The translations under genes were made by a program, and so were the position numbers. Positions 1 through 10,859 of a DNA stretch of 64,000 nt are shown here, piece by piece. The notes beneath the pieces are model-generated. The model did not search any database. It was given only the letters and a program-made list of their open reading frames with translations, and had not been told where the DNA came from. The stretch is from Antrodiella citrinella (Eukaryota; Basidiomycota; Agaricomycetes; Polyporales; Steccherinaceae): positions 1 through 64,000 of the forward strand of contig SGPM01000086.1 in NCBI GenBank assembly GCA_004802725.1, given 5' to 3'. Numbering within the stretch: position 1 is the stretch's first letter; the number at the start of each line of letters is the position of its first letter.

Positions 1-1090
1 GACAAGAGAAGCGATTTCCAGACGAAGGTGGAGAGGTAAGTAAGGTGGGGATACCGAGCGACAGATGTGTCGCCAAAGTATGTAACGCTTCCACTGCGGA
101 CGGCGTTGCAATCAAAGTAGAATCGAGTTCGCGGGCACCCGATTCACAGAACATTAGGATGCCATGGATGTTGACAATGTAAGGGCTGAAACCAAATGTA
201 AGTCAAAATTGCTTGACGAAAGTATTCCTTTACTTACCTCAATTCGGCGGGATGAATAGGCTCAATTGAACTGTCGTCTTCGGACGAGTAATAATTTTGA
301 GGATCAAGCAGGCTTTGCCTGAGTTTCGCCACCCTCTCTGCGTCCACTAAAGGGAGTAGCCAGCCATCAAGAAAGACTGGGGTACCATCGAAATTCTGGC
401 CATAGTGAAGAGGACAGTCCACGTGAGCCGCTTCACCGAGAATCTCATGTTCAGCTTGAACTCTTTGTCCTTCCCCCATGCCAGATTGAAGCGCATAACA
501 ACGAATAGCAAGGTAGCGCACGCCAGCATCGGGATGAGGCGTCCACATGAGTAGGGAGAGAGGTGTAAGAGACCACGAGAGCAGAGACGGTAGCTCCCGG
601 TTTGTTTGTAGTATGCGATAGTACGCCAAAAGTATGCGCTGCAGGCGATGTGTGTCAAATGCAGGAATATCTTGCGCTGCGGTAATGGACGCCAATGGAC
701 CGCCCTTAAAATCAGGTTGACGGAGGAAAGCGGAGAGTACTCTGCAGAAGGATGAGATATGGAATGTGTATGAATAGAACGGAGTACTCACGGGTAAAGT
801 TCTGTGTGCACCTCCAGCAGCACAGCAAATGCTTCCAGTTTGTCTTCTCTGTCATGACTGTCGAGCAACCATCGCGAACAAAGATCAAGGAGGATAGGCC
901 TGAAAAGTGCAGTCACGGCTACAGTGAAGGCTCGAAGATAGAGGATATTGGAGAGTGCCGTGAGCAACTCTGAACGCGTTTTCGCGTTATGCAATGTAAT
1001 GACATGCGGGGAGGTAGGAGGGAGTTGGTTGAGCAATTCTTGTGTCTGCTTTTTTAGGTTGATGCGCAGAGGATCGTGGATTTCTGCCAT
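1..1090 (-). CDS. MDN1: Midasin (MDN1/REA1), N-terminal part, cut by the window edge
   Basis: Midasin is the giant AAA+ ATPase that removes assembly factors from pre-60S ribosomes in the nucleolus and nucleoplasm. Start ATG at 1088-1090. Three exons are visible: 1090 to about 788, about 750 to 238, and about 185 to the window edge. The N-terminal helical region includes LFRPILLDLCSRWL, LLAYYRILQTNRELP and GVRYLAIRCYALQSG, followed by the start of the first AAA domain (GIPTLLTSPPSSG). The call rests on my memory of fungal midasin N-termini. At 12-20 the frame reads SSGNRFS, whereas the next frame gives SSGK followed by SLLL, a normal Walker A. This suggests one missing base in an A run or a sequence error. 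Most of the gene lies outside the window. Confidence 0.72.
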
Positions 1091-1636
1091 AGTCGTGCAG
1101 AGTCTATCAGCGCATGGAGAGATCGTGAAGTAGTGGAAGACGAGAGCTCTAGGATGAGAGTTGCTTTCGAGCTTCGAAGGGCTTGAAAAATTGGATCGCT
1201 GAGATCAAAGTCCGGGACCGTCAAGATAAGATAAGATTGTCGGTCCACCCCTTCTTCCTCTTCAGCTACCTCCTTCTCCTTGACGACCAACTTCAAAATG
1301 AATCAACGTTCTGGAACCCATTCGGCCCTGGCTCTGTCCAGCAAGTCAATGAGAGCCAACTCTTGACGATGATATGATTTTGTAACATCAGTGATTCCGT
1401 CACTAGCAAGCGCAACATTTGCCCCACGCTGGGCCCTGACGGTGACAAGGGCTAAGTATATCATCAGCATGCTACGATTCGCTTGTTCTTTTGCCTTCCT
1501 CCTTCTCAGTCCTGGGCTTGAGCACGGACGTTCCCTCGCGGCAGGTTCAGCGACCTCTTCGTTGTTTCGTTTGTGGTGTTTTTGGCGTCGCTGGTGCGTC
1601 TTCATCTGTTGTCAGTGCGGCTTTCTTCCTGGGCAT
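1054..1636 (-). pseudogene. Unrecognised small ORF interrupted by a stop (possible decayed or multi-exon gene)
   Basis: An ATG at 1634-1636 opens a lysine-rich start (MPRKKAALTTDEDAP) that stops after about 28 codons. An overlapping frame then runs about 100 codons to 1303 (SYHRQELALIDLLDRARAEW). After a TGA at 1300-1302 the same frame continues another 80 codons (KLVVKEKEVAEEEEG, LTVPDFDLSDPIFQAL). An intron might join the first two parts, but the sequence around the TGA is too short for a normal intron. The open frame overlaps the midasin start by about 36 bases. I recognise no family. It could be a multi-exon gene with one nonsense codon, a decayed gene, or chance. Confidence 0.3.
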
Positions 1637-1770
1637 GATGCAGCACAATAGTTCTGAGGCGAGATTGGGAGTGGTGTAGACAGTCAAGTGTGACGCGTGG
1701 ACGTTTAGAGTTGAAGTTGAACATTAGCGTCTAGTTTAGCACGCGGGGTTCCATCTCGCCTGCTTGCTGT

Positions 1771-2319
1771 GTGCGTGCAAATGTGGCGGCCGTCCCACTG
1801 GCTGCATCGCCGGAGCTGCCTTTGTTGGCCAGCCCTTTCTGCGGAGAATATGAGCTGTCAACGACCGCAGAAGTTGTTGAGGGCCAATGTTGGGGTTTTG
1901 TTGGATTTGAAGGTCAAATTGGCGTCTCTTTGGCCCGCCCTACACGGGTCGCAGACATCACCCATGTCAGCATTCACCACCTTTTCTCGGATCGTCAAGC
2001 GGCTCCGCGGGATATGATTCTTTGGGCAGTCGTTGATGGCGAGATCGCCTCGATGGCCGAGTTATCAAATATTCATCGTACTTTGTTCTCCAAGCTTGGG
2101 CAGCCCATACTTCGACATGGATCTTTACTGGGTCGTTACGCGCATGTACCCCTGGCCTCGTTTCGCTACCACTGTCACTCAGATGTTCAGAGTTTCCCGA
2201 TATTCACTGAGGTGTTGGAGATCCCCTATGGTATTCTAGTGGTCATCCTCCAGGTCAATAGCAATTGGGGCGCCCAGTTCACCAATGTGTACAAGTTTGG
2301 GTTAGTGGGTAGAGTATAA
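1771..2319 (+). pseudogene. Orphan SUN (Sad1/UNC-84) domain, no usable start codon
   Basis: The open frame encodes an almost complete SUN domain. It has the CWGFVGFEGQIGVSL core, then ITHVSIHH, SAPRD-like QAAPRDMILWAVVDG, LASFRYHCHSDVQSFPIF, and the terminal strand NSNWGAQFTNVYKFGLVG. SUN proteins sit in the inner nuclear membrane and join KASH proteins to bridge the envelope; Agaricomycetes carry several paralogs. Here the frame has no ATG before the domain core: the first in-frame Met is in DMILWAV. I see no upstream exon with the membrane segment that SUN proteins need. It is either the last exon of a gene with an unseen distant 5' end or a truncated copy. The neighbouring P450 and repeats support accessory DNA with decay. 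Confidence 0.6.
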
Positions 2320-4077
2320 GGTAGGCTAAATTTCAGTAATGTCTGCACAGAGATTGACCTCGGCTCATCAGGATGGTATTTCAAATTGGGTTGGATGCGG
2401 AGACTGGCTGGTTGGCGGAGGATGTTCTCGACGCTCATCGATGTGTGGTGTCGTATGGCGTGCACAAATGTCTTCTTTTTAGATTGTCTTTTGTGGATGT
2501 TGTTATGCATACATGCTGTTAGAATTTCTGAGGACAGTAGAAATAAGATGAATGTATTGCGTTTGGCTGAGCTCTTGAAAACGCATGAGAGAGGGGGAAA
2601 TACACGAAAAGAAGGCTTTATCTACGAAAACGGGATCAATGATAAATTTGTTGTTGATCTACGAGAACTGCCTCATCATAGATTTCAACACATACGAGGA
2701 CTCATGATCAGGAATCGAACCTCGTACAGTCGACGGTCTTATGTCCTTCGGCTTGAGCCCAATGGACAGTCCGCTTTTCATCACCACGTTACCTTGCGTA
2801 CGCGTCCTCATATGCACATCCAAATAAGAAGTGGGTATCTAATTTTTGATTGGAGACTGGTATGCTCTGACCGTATTCTACAGTACTTGTCAGATTATCT
2901 AGATTAGATAACCACCTTAACGAATGCAAGTGATATCCACACTAGCAATACCGGTGGGAGCGTGATCGAGGGAGCTGAATCAGACGCGTCAATACGGTCT
3001 CAGCTCCTGGTAAGAATGCTGTATATAAATACCTGAATCAGACGCGTCAATACGCTGATTATAAGTTAGCATACAAGTACTCTATGAGAAGAAGAGAGTA
3101 CTCACGTCTCAGCTCCTGGTAAGAATGCTGAGACGTCTACGTCTACTACAGACACTATAAATACTGTAGTACTTCTACAAGGCTGTCCATATATAAAAGG
3201 AGAAAGTTAAACACCATCTTCCAACTACTCTACCATCCAGCCACTATCTGTAATGCGGTATCGTCGTTGCGCGACCTTGATATGAAGATCTCGCGATCAT
3301 GATCTCCCAGCGCCACAAAGGCCTCGGGAATCTCCGACATATACGTTCAATCGAGTTGTTGCGATCGCCGCTTTGACGGATGTTCACCGGCTAGTATGTC
3401 ACAATTCTTCGTAGTGGTGCGGTAAACTTCATTTTATTCTCAATCATGCCTGCGCTTACGTATACATGTCTTCGCCTCTTTGGATTCACAATTCATTGGT
3501 CAGCGTGATTTCCTTCTGCGCAAGTGCTCGACATCCTCGCACATAATGGTCAGCGAAGTTCCTATCTGCACACTTAAGCCGCAAATACACGCCAAAGGAT
3601 CACCGAGAAGATCATACGACGGAATCATATATTTATAATCCTTGTCATGCAGCATGCTGAATATGACGAAAGCGGTCTTTCTTTTCTCAATTATAGCAGC
3701 TGACGTGGGTTCCTAGGTCCCGGTAGAAATCGCCTTCGACGATCACAAGGTACAGTACTGCGTTGAGGCTGCAATTTTCTCATACAGGCTGAGATGCACC
3801 GTCCGGAATTTCCCCTCAGAAGAAGTTGGCTGCTCGAAACACACAGGATCTCCGGGCCGTTCCCTCAAATGCTCTCAAACTCTCACCTGGAAGTTGCAAG
3901 GCTACGCTGTACAATGTTTACGCGCATTACACTACCTCCGAGTCCTGTGGCTGTCGGAGCGCTGGCCGCGTGACTGGGGGAGGTAGTACGGCTTGGGAGT
4001 TGTACAGTATCCGGACAAACCTAGTCATCGAGATAAAGGGTGTCGCACGATAGGCAGGTCATCGCCTAGTCCCCAGC
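2320..4077. other. Gene-poor stretch with repeats, no supported gene
   Basis: No recognisable coding region was found. A frame at 2386-2907 is open for 173 codons, but its composition looks non-coding and I recognise no motif. On the minus strand about 2700-2780 there is a Pol III B-box-like GGTTCGATTCC, but no tRNA folds around it. A hairpin and direct-repeat cluster lies at 2975-3171, followed by a TATA-like ATATATAAAAGG near 3188. The remainder up to the P450 start shows nothing I can name. Confidence 0.5.
2975..3171. repeat. Cluster of interleaved direct repeats and hairpins (possible MITE or LTR remnant)
   Basis: Two direct repeats alternate. A 22-base unit occurs at 2975-2996 and 3033-3054, and a 25-base unit at 2997-3021 and 3106-3130, both identical. 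Three perfect inverted repeats follow. AGTACTCT at 3076-3083 pairs with 3095-3102. ACGTCTCAGC at 3104-3113 pairs with 3127-3136. TACTACAG at 3144-3151 pairs with 3164-3171. Downstream is a TATA-like ATATATAAAAGG. The arrangement resembles the regulatory part of an LTR or a small foldback element, but I see no clear terminal TG...CA or target-site duplication. Confidence 0.7.
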
Positions 4078-6221
4078 ATGAACAGTTTAGTTCTAGCCGT
4101 GCTTTCTGCCTTGTTAGCAGTTGTCATTGTTCGACGGCGGCGAGTCCGACGGCTCCCTCTACCGCCCGGTCCCCAGTCATGGCCCATTGTGGGTAACTCT
4201 TTCGATATGCCGACTGCTCGGCCTTGGGAGACATACCGTGAATGGCGCAAGGTTTATAGTACGTGAATCGAATATATACTACTTGACTCGTTCAACTTGA
4301 ATCCGCTGATCTGGAGTCTCAGACTCGGACATCGTTTTTCTCGATTTGCCTGTGCAACCTGTCTTGGTGGTTGGATCTGCAAAAGCTGCGATAGAGCTCT
4401 TCGAGAAGAGGTCCAATCTATGGTCAGATCGGGTTTTATTGATAATCCTCGAACTGTGAGTGCTTACCAGAATCGTGCCTCCGACTAAAGCTTGAACAGT
4501 TCCGCAGAATGAACTGGGACTTCAGCGTTGCGTTTATGCCATACGGTAGTAAATGGCGCGTTCATCGTCGGATGTTTCACCAGGAGTTCCACCAAGGCGT
4601 CGTCGATAAATATAGTCATGTCCAGCTTGACTAGTACGCCAGGAGATTATCGACATGGATAACGAAGTCTCCCGCAGACACACGAAAGCTTGTCCGTCAG
4701 TAAGTGTCGTTTGATTCTTCATACGCCATGCAAGCTCTCAAACGTCACAGAATGGTCACAGGGATCATCTTCTATATCGCTTATGGCAAACGAATATCTG
4801 GTATGGATGACGATGCTGTAATCATAGCACAAAAGGCTGCGGAGGGACTGAGCGAGGCTGCTATGCCTGGTTTTAGCTGGCTGGATTTCTTCCCTTTTGC
4901 TAGACATATTCCCAGCTGGGTGCCGGGTACAGCCTCAAAAAAACTCGCAGAGAAGTATTTGCCTTATGTTCAAGCCATGAGAGACAAGCCTTACGATGAA
5001 GTCAAGGCGGCTCTCGTACGTATCTCAACTTTACCATATACCGGTACATGAGGCTCACCAAGGAAATGGACTAGGACAAGGGGATCGCGCCGCCGTCGCT
5101 CGCAGCCTCCTTGATGGAGCGGAATCGTAAGAAGTACGGTGGGACCGACGAGGAGGACTTGTATGATAAAGTTGCCAGGAGCGTTACCGGGATAGCGTAC
5201 GGTGGTACTTAACTTGTTGACATCCCTCTCGTCCCCACCATTATTGATTTTGACTGTTTCACAGCTGGAGCTGATACGGTACGTAAACATATGTATGGAA
5301 ACACGAACTAATCTCTGAGAGCTCGTAATTTCTTCAGACCACTTCTTCCTGCGAGTCATTCCTACTAGCGATGGCCTTGTTCCCCGATGTGCAAAGGAAA
5401 GCACAAGCAGAGCTGGATCGCGTCGTCGGTACCCACCGCTTCCCAAATTTCAACGACCTCGAAAACCTGCCCTATGTTCGCGCTGTGGTGATGGAAACAA
5501 CGCGATGGATGCCGGTCACCCCTTCTGGCTTGCCGCATGTTGTAATTTCTGACGATGTATACAATGGGTTTCATATCCCGAAGGGGACTGTTGCTGTTCC
5601 GGCGAGTTTTTCATATACCAGCTTCAAGTTGGTCCTCACAATGTCTCTTCCAGAATCAATGGTACAGACGGCGAACTACATTCCACTCATAGACAATGCT
5701 CATCGTATCTGTGATGTACGTACAGGGATATGCTACATGATCCAAAAGACTATCCAGACCCAGAGAAATTCTGGCCAGATCGGTTCATTAGAGCGGACGG
5801 TGAGATCGATCCTAACGTCAGAGATCCCTCTACAATAGCATTTGGCTTCGGACGTCGGTGAGCAGCTTCCATTGTTCTTCCCTTCACTACATCGACAAGA
5901 CGGCTCTACCTCCAGGATTTGCTTAGGCAAATCGTTCAGCAACAACACTCTGTCCATCTTCATCGCGACCGTCCTGCATGCCTTTGACATCGGTGCGGGC
6001 ATTGACGCCTCAAACAGACCAGTCGAATTGCGTGCAGAGATGCTTGGTGGCCTTGTCGCGTATGTGCCTCCCGTTCTGTCTCATAACTTGAATACCCTTC
6101 TCATGCACATGCCCTTCTGGAAAGCATACCGCGGGATGTCCCGACCGGCCTGAAACCTCGTTCGGAAGGTGCTGCGGCTTTGATCAAAAAGTTCGCCCAG
6201 GAGATCGAGATAGAGTCATAA
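4078..6221 (+). pseudogene. Cytochrome P450 monooxygenase with one in-frame stop codon
   Basis: A microsomal heme-thiolate oxidase of a basidiomycete P450 type; substrate unknown. The N-terminal anchor is MNSLVLAVLSALLAVVIVRR, followed by the LPLPPGPQSWPIVGN hinge. Exons that restore a continuous family alignment are 4078-4258, 4323-4455, 4508-4699, 4751-5015, 5075-5204, 5265-5278, 5338-5601, 5654-5661, 5726-5857, 5916-6059 and 6125-6221. Key motifs are intact: the oxygen-binding AGADT split over exons 6 and 7, ETTR (ExxR), WPDRF, and heme-binding FGFGRRICLG with the cysteine ligand. The last residues are QEIEIES. TAG at 4632-4634 interrupts exon 3 (VQLD-stop-YARRL) where relatives read through, so the protein would end after about 160 residues. 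The rest shows no decay, so the mutation is recent or a base-call error. Confidence 0.85.
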
Positions 6222-6444
6222 ATGCCAATGTCGTCTAGTGATAGCAGGATTTGTCTGGCTGGTCGTCGAGCGACTATGCTCATTCAGCCGGTTTACGGAA
6301 GGAGGTTCGTCGTTGAATAGACGTCCGCGGCATTACATGTGTGGAGACAAATTATATTCATACCATTCATTGTCCGTGACCACTCATGTGGTCTCTACGC
6401 CATACATGCGATAAACGCAATCCATTTTTTTTGGGTTTCCTCGT

Positions 6445-8011
6445 TTATTGTCCTGCAGGGCCTAGCCCTATGGTAGACAAAACTACAAAAGCTACGCAAT
6501 CCATTTCGGACGTTACGACACACTTACCGCTTAAATCAAGGTTTTTCGTTGCGACGGGCTCGAAGGCAAAATTGCCTTCCGTAGCAAGGCTAAATATAAC
6601 ACAATCAGATATACACTACGGAAGAGCAGGAACGGTGTAATTATAGATGCACTTACTATATGGCTGGCGCTGTCGTCGAGAAATTAGATACCCTACGGAC
6701 GAGACGGTTGGAGAGCATCTTATGGTCCGCAATTTCAGTGACCAGCTCACGGTTCGACTTGGAAACAAGATAGCGACGTACCGAGGAGATTATGGCCGAT
6801 GGGAAGGTGTTGAGGTTCATACCGAGAACCAGAATGACCAGTACCACGAGATTGACGGCGATACTTTGCCAATCATGCGTTCAAAATCAGTAAGTACTCA
6901 TCAGACTCATCACAAGCCAGCGACTGACCGAATCACTCACACGAAAAGGAAGTAAACCAAACCATCGCTCAGCATTCGATCCAGGAGCCTGGTACGCAAC
7001 GTCTTGTGCTTGAGACGACAAATCTTGCTGGCCGTCAGAGCGTAGATGATCACGTCGACCAGAATTAGGTAGCCCAGGGACGCCAAGAGGAAGGAGCCAA
7101 AGAAAATATTCTGAGCTATCGCGCAGGTAACAACCTCTGGATGAAGGTTTGTCACCTTGTTGAAAGAGGAAGAGTAGTGAGTGGCTAAGCTTACCTCCGA
7201 TGAGCAATACCCCTTGCGCAATAAGTAGAATGGTCAGAGAAATGACAACACTCGGTTTGAAATTCCAGACAGCCATCCTGGAATGACACAAGTGTGATGT
7301 TCAAGACAACCGGCGCAGACAACCACTCACGCGCGTATGCCTAGGTTGATACTCGCAAAGATATTCGCAAGACTTCCATCAAGCTATGAGACAGATGTCA
7401 ATATCCCCCAGCGTTGTAGCGTAGAAAATAAGCAGCACACACTACAAGCATAGTTTGGACAGCACGTGTAGTGCTTGGGGCGAAGCACCATTGTACGGGC
7501 TGATCTTTATCCAGCAAGGGGCGTTGCAACGATTGGGGAATGTCGTATATGCTTCACATTCATGCAAATTCTCGGTGTCAACTTGTTGCTGAAGACTAAC
7601 GGATACTTACGCGATGAGGACGGCCAATAGGGCAATATAGCGTCCAGCAAAGTACGAGATCTAAGCATTTCATTATCAGCTCAATATGTGAACAAGGATG
7701 AGCATGGCAAACGTACCATCGGCCATGTGAATGTCTTCTGTCGTGTCAAGAAGCTCCGTTCGAAGTCAAGAGACGTCAAGAACTCCCACCTGAATGAGCA
7801 CGTCAATTTTACCATCCGTGAAGAGTGTAATTTACACTTACAAGTAAGCACCAGACACGCCGAACACGATGCATATCGCTGATGTGAAAAGATAAGTTTG
7901 AGTCAGTAAAAGACCATATGGTCAGGTAAAAGAAAGCGGAACTGAACTGACATGGAAGCTGTGTCGTGACAGGATCGAGTAAGCCAGTGAACGCGAATGG
8001 GTCTCCCATGG
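6445..8011 (-). CDS. Basidiomycete multi-pass membrane protein, paralog A (about seven TM segments)
   Basis: This belongs to a large, functionally uncharacterised Agaricomycete membrane family. Predicted start ATG at 8009-8011 (MGDPFAFTGLLDPV). Short exons then encode a first TM piece (ICIVFGVSGAYL), the family signature WEFLTSLDFERSFL ending TWPM, ISYFAGRYIALLAVLIA, a cysteine-containing loop ending TTRAVQTMLV, LANIFASINLGIRA, MAVWNFKPSVVISLTILL, GYLILVDVIIYALTASKI with RLLDRMLSDGLVYF, and LNTFPSAIISSVRRYL. The C-terminal exon (ATEGNFAFEPVATKNLDL) aligns with the same exon of paralog B. The end at 6445-6447 assumes no further splicing. All splice sites I needed are GT-AG. It is very similar in architecture to 21104-22614. 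A receptor-like role has been guessed for such proteins, but nothing here shows it. Confidence 0.7.
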
Positions 8012-8537
8012 TCAAAGTTCCTGCCAGTGGTAGACGTGCAACTTGAATGAGATAGAGTCTAGACAAAGGAACGAGAGTCAGAGTAGAAAAGTAGAAAACG
8101 ACGACCAGGCTCAGCCTAGGATATGTTGGCACGAAGAACATTCAACGCACTGCCATTTAGCAACAGAACATTGGCGTTGACATGAAATGATACAACTTGA
8201 CATGATATGGCAGTTGTGCGCTGGCAATGTGTCGAGCATGAGCCTATGTTCTTGTTCAAATCAGATCGTGATTAGACGCACTTTGATAGAGGTCCAAGAG
8301 GTCCAAGAATGACCTTCGATAACACAACTGCAAAGCCTCAATGTCCGGGTTAGATGTGAGAATCCTCGCACCAATCGCAACGGGTTGTCCGCGATAACTG
8401 GAGATGAGCAATAAAGAGAAAGAGCATCGTCACAAAATACTACAATGTATACAGCAATGCGGTAGCTTATGAAGAGATACAAAGCCTCTATATCGCTACA
8501 CAGTCGTACCAAAAACACCGAAGCGACGTCCACGGAT
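8012..8537. other. Intergenic region upstream of membrane paralog A
   Basis: It lies between the 5' end of the membrane-protein gene and the 3' end of the eIF2-gamma gene, both on the minus strand. It must contain the promoter of the first and the 3' UTR of the second. I see no gene or notable repeat. Confidence 0.4.
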
Positions 8538-10337
8538 CTAGTCGACCTCTAGAACAGTTCCACGCTGTACGCTCCCCCATCCTATACGCCCGTCAGTCAA
8601 CTCAGATCATGATTGAAGTAAAGGCATTAACACTCACCAACAAGACGCCAATGCTTCTCAATACGACGAGATAACGCGACTTTCTCGCCCACCTCTGTAC
8701 ACGCAGGCGACGTCAGTTGGATCTTGGCCAAGTCGGCCTTGACGCTGAGCACACGACCGCCGGTTGACGTCGATCCAATGTTGATTAGGAGAAGCTCATT
8801 CTTGACGAGCTTCGTCACCTTGGTCTGTTTCTTGTCTTCGGTTTTCACACCGAGCAGTCGGCGGAGCAGGAAAAGACTGATCTCCAATTCTAGACGCGAA
8901 CGGCATAAGATGAAGTTTAAACACACGGTCAGCGCTCGGAGACATACCTGTGAAGATCTTGGGTAGCTTCCCAACGGCACCCAATACCTGACCAACAAGT
9001 CGATCCGCACGACACAACGTCGGGTCGATCTTAGTCCCTACACCAATCAACCCACCAGGCACAGCGAACTGCAACTGGTTGTTCTCCGCAAGCAGCGTGA
9101 CAATTCTTGAGAAGATTGGCTGGCACTTATTCCTGCCCTGCGCGTCCTTCGTAACAATGCCGGGCCTGATCTCGACTTCCTGACCAAGGTGCAGGACACC
9201 AGTGAGAATGGACCCACCGGCGACACCACCCTTCAGATCGTCGACCTCCGCACCGGGCTTGTTCACGTCGAAGGACCGGATGACGATAAGCCGCGGCTCG
9301 GAAACGAAGTCGCGTACGGGAATTGGGATACGTTTCACGATGTACTCGTTCACGGCGTCGATGTTGTATCTCAGCTGAGCGGAAATGGGGATGATGGGGG
9401 ATGATTCGGCCACAGTGCCTGCACAGAACAGAAACACGCATCATCAGTGAACATCTTCCAGAGACACAAATGAAGTGACGAACCCTTCACGAACGCAGTG
9501 ATACTTTTCTGGTGCTCCAACGCCTGCGCCTCCTTGATCAAATCCACCTTGTTCTGCAGAATGATAATATTCTCTAGCTTCATGATCTCCACTGCCGCCA
9601 GATGCTCCGATGTCTGCGGCTGCGGGCACGTCTCGTTTCCAGCAATCAGCAGCAACGCGGCATCCATGACCGCCGCTCCGTTCAACATGGTGGCCATGAG
9701 AATGTCGTGTCCGGGGCAATCGACGAATGAGACGTGTCGGACGAGCTTCATGCGCGCGCCACATCCAGGCCGTTCGCACGGAGGGTTGTCTTCTTTGTCG
9801 GAGCGGTAGGAACGGTAACAACCTGGCCGTGGGCAGGCTTCGTTTTCGCACTTGTAGATCTAATGAAGGCATGCCCAAATCATGTTCAGTCTTTGGGCCA
9901 GGAGAAAATGAAGTGAAGGGGACGGACCTTGGCATTTGCGTAACCCAGCTTGATCGTGATATTCCGCACCAACTCGTTCTTAAACCGCACAGTCATGACT
10001 CCCGATATCGCCTTCACCACCGTCGACTTTCCGTGTGCGACATGTCCGATCGTTCCTGCACACAAAACTCGTCAGACGCGCACATGAGGTCGGGTCCACA
10101 GCTGCCACTCACCCAAATTGATAGTAGCCTACGCAGACATAACACCAAAGTCAGAACATGTATGTTTTCAATGAGCAGAAGACTACGCACCTGTTTTGAG
10201 ATCACCTCTGGCGACAGAGGCGTCAGCTTCTCGTAATCGATCTCGACTTTTGGTATCTCCTCCACAACGGCGTCCTCATCCTCCGACTCGCTCTCGGACT
10301 CGTCGTGATGTTTCTGGAGTGTTTCGTCGCCGGACAT
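8538..10337 (-). CDS. GCD11: Translation initiation factor eIF2 subunit gamma
   Basis: eIF2-gamma is the GTP-binding core of the ternary complex that brings initiator Met-tRNA to the 40S ribosome in the cytosol. Start ATG at 10335-10337 ([20 protein letters not shown]), with an acidic N-terminus. G1 is GHVAHGKST, split from INLG by an intron. The zinc-ribbon cysteines are in [11 protein letters not shown] and PCERPGC. G3 is DCPGHDIL, G4 is NKVDL and G5 is SAQL, followed by domain II ([13 protein letters not shown]) and domain III ending [13 protein letters not shown], with the stop at 8538-8540. One exon is only 16 bases (10113-10128, coding TINLG). Length and order match the family throughout. 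It is a single-copy housekeeping gene; the product is not in doubt. Confidence 0.96.
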
Positions 10338-10859
10338 GATGGTTTCGTAGCGGAAAGATTTGACTGGAAAGTCGGACCTCTGCTGGAAAGTACGGGCGCT
10401 TGATTCTTCTCTTCTTATCGAGATTCGAGTCACATTGATGAGTCACGTTTAGGCGATCTGGCGTATGACGGTGACGGTTGTGATTGTGTGTCCATGTGTT
10501 ACCTGTCACACTACATCGACCCCACTTCTCCTCGTTCATTCGTGAAACAAACTAAACAAAGACATATATTATCATCCGAAGTAGAACTAAGTACGTAGAT
10601 AAAACCAAATAGAGACAAGGAGCGAGCGATGTGCGGACATTCTAAGTATGTAGACTGGTATGTATATGTATATGTGTATGTGTGTCGAAATAGATTGCAA
10701 TGTGTAAATGAGGGTGATGAGGAGATGGAATGGATACAGTTAAGGACGCCGGTGAAGTGAGAGAGAAACAGAATGAAATCCAATACTAATCTTACAAGAG
10801 AAGAGATCCAAGAAAGACGATAAAACACGCAGAGCTTATGCTCTTACAAGACTCGCAGC
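10338..10859. other. Short intergenic region between eIF2-gamma and Lon
   Basis: Contains the eIF2-gamma promoter side and the Lon 3' UTR. A TG/TA-rich stretch near 10660-10685 is the only compositional oddity. No gene is seen. Confidence 0.4.

Noticed and set aside
2695..2775. Possible tRNA or tRNA-derived SINE on the minus strand (B-box GGTTCGATTCC)
   Set aside because: Only the B-box fits. The T-stem pairs in three of five positions, the acceptor stem breaks after five pairs, and no sound D-arm or anticodon stem forms. At most a decayed tRNA-like piece.
2386..2907. 173-codon open frame on the plus strand
   Set aside because: No recognisable motif, unusual composition, and it lies over the tRNA-like piece. 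Not supported as a gene.
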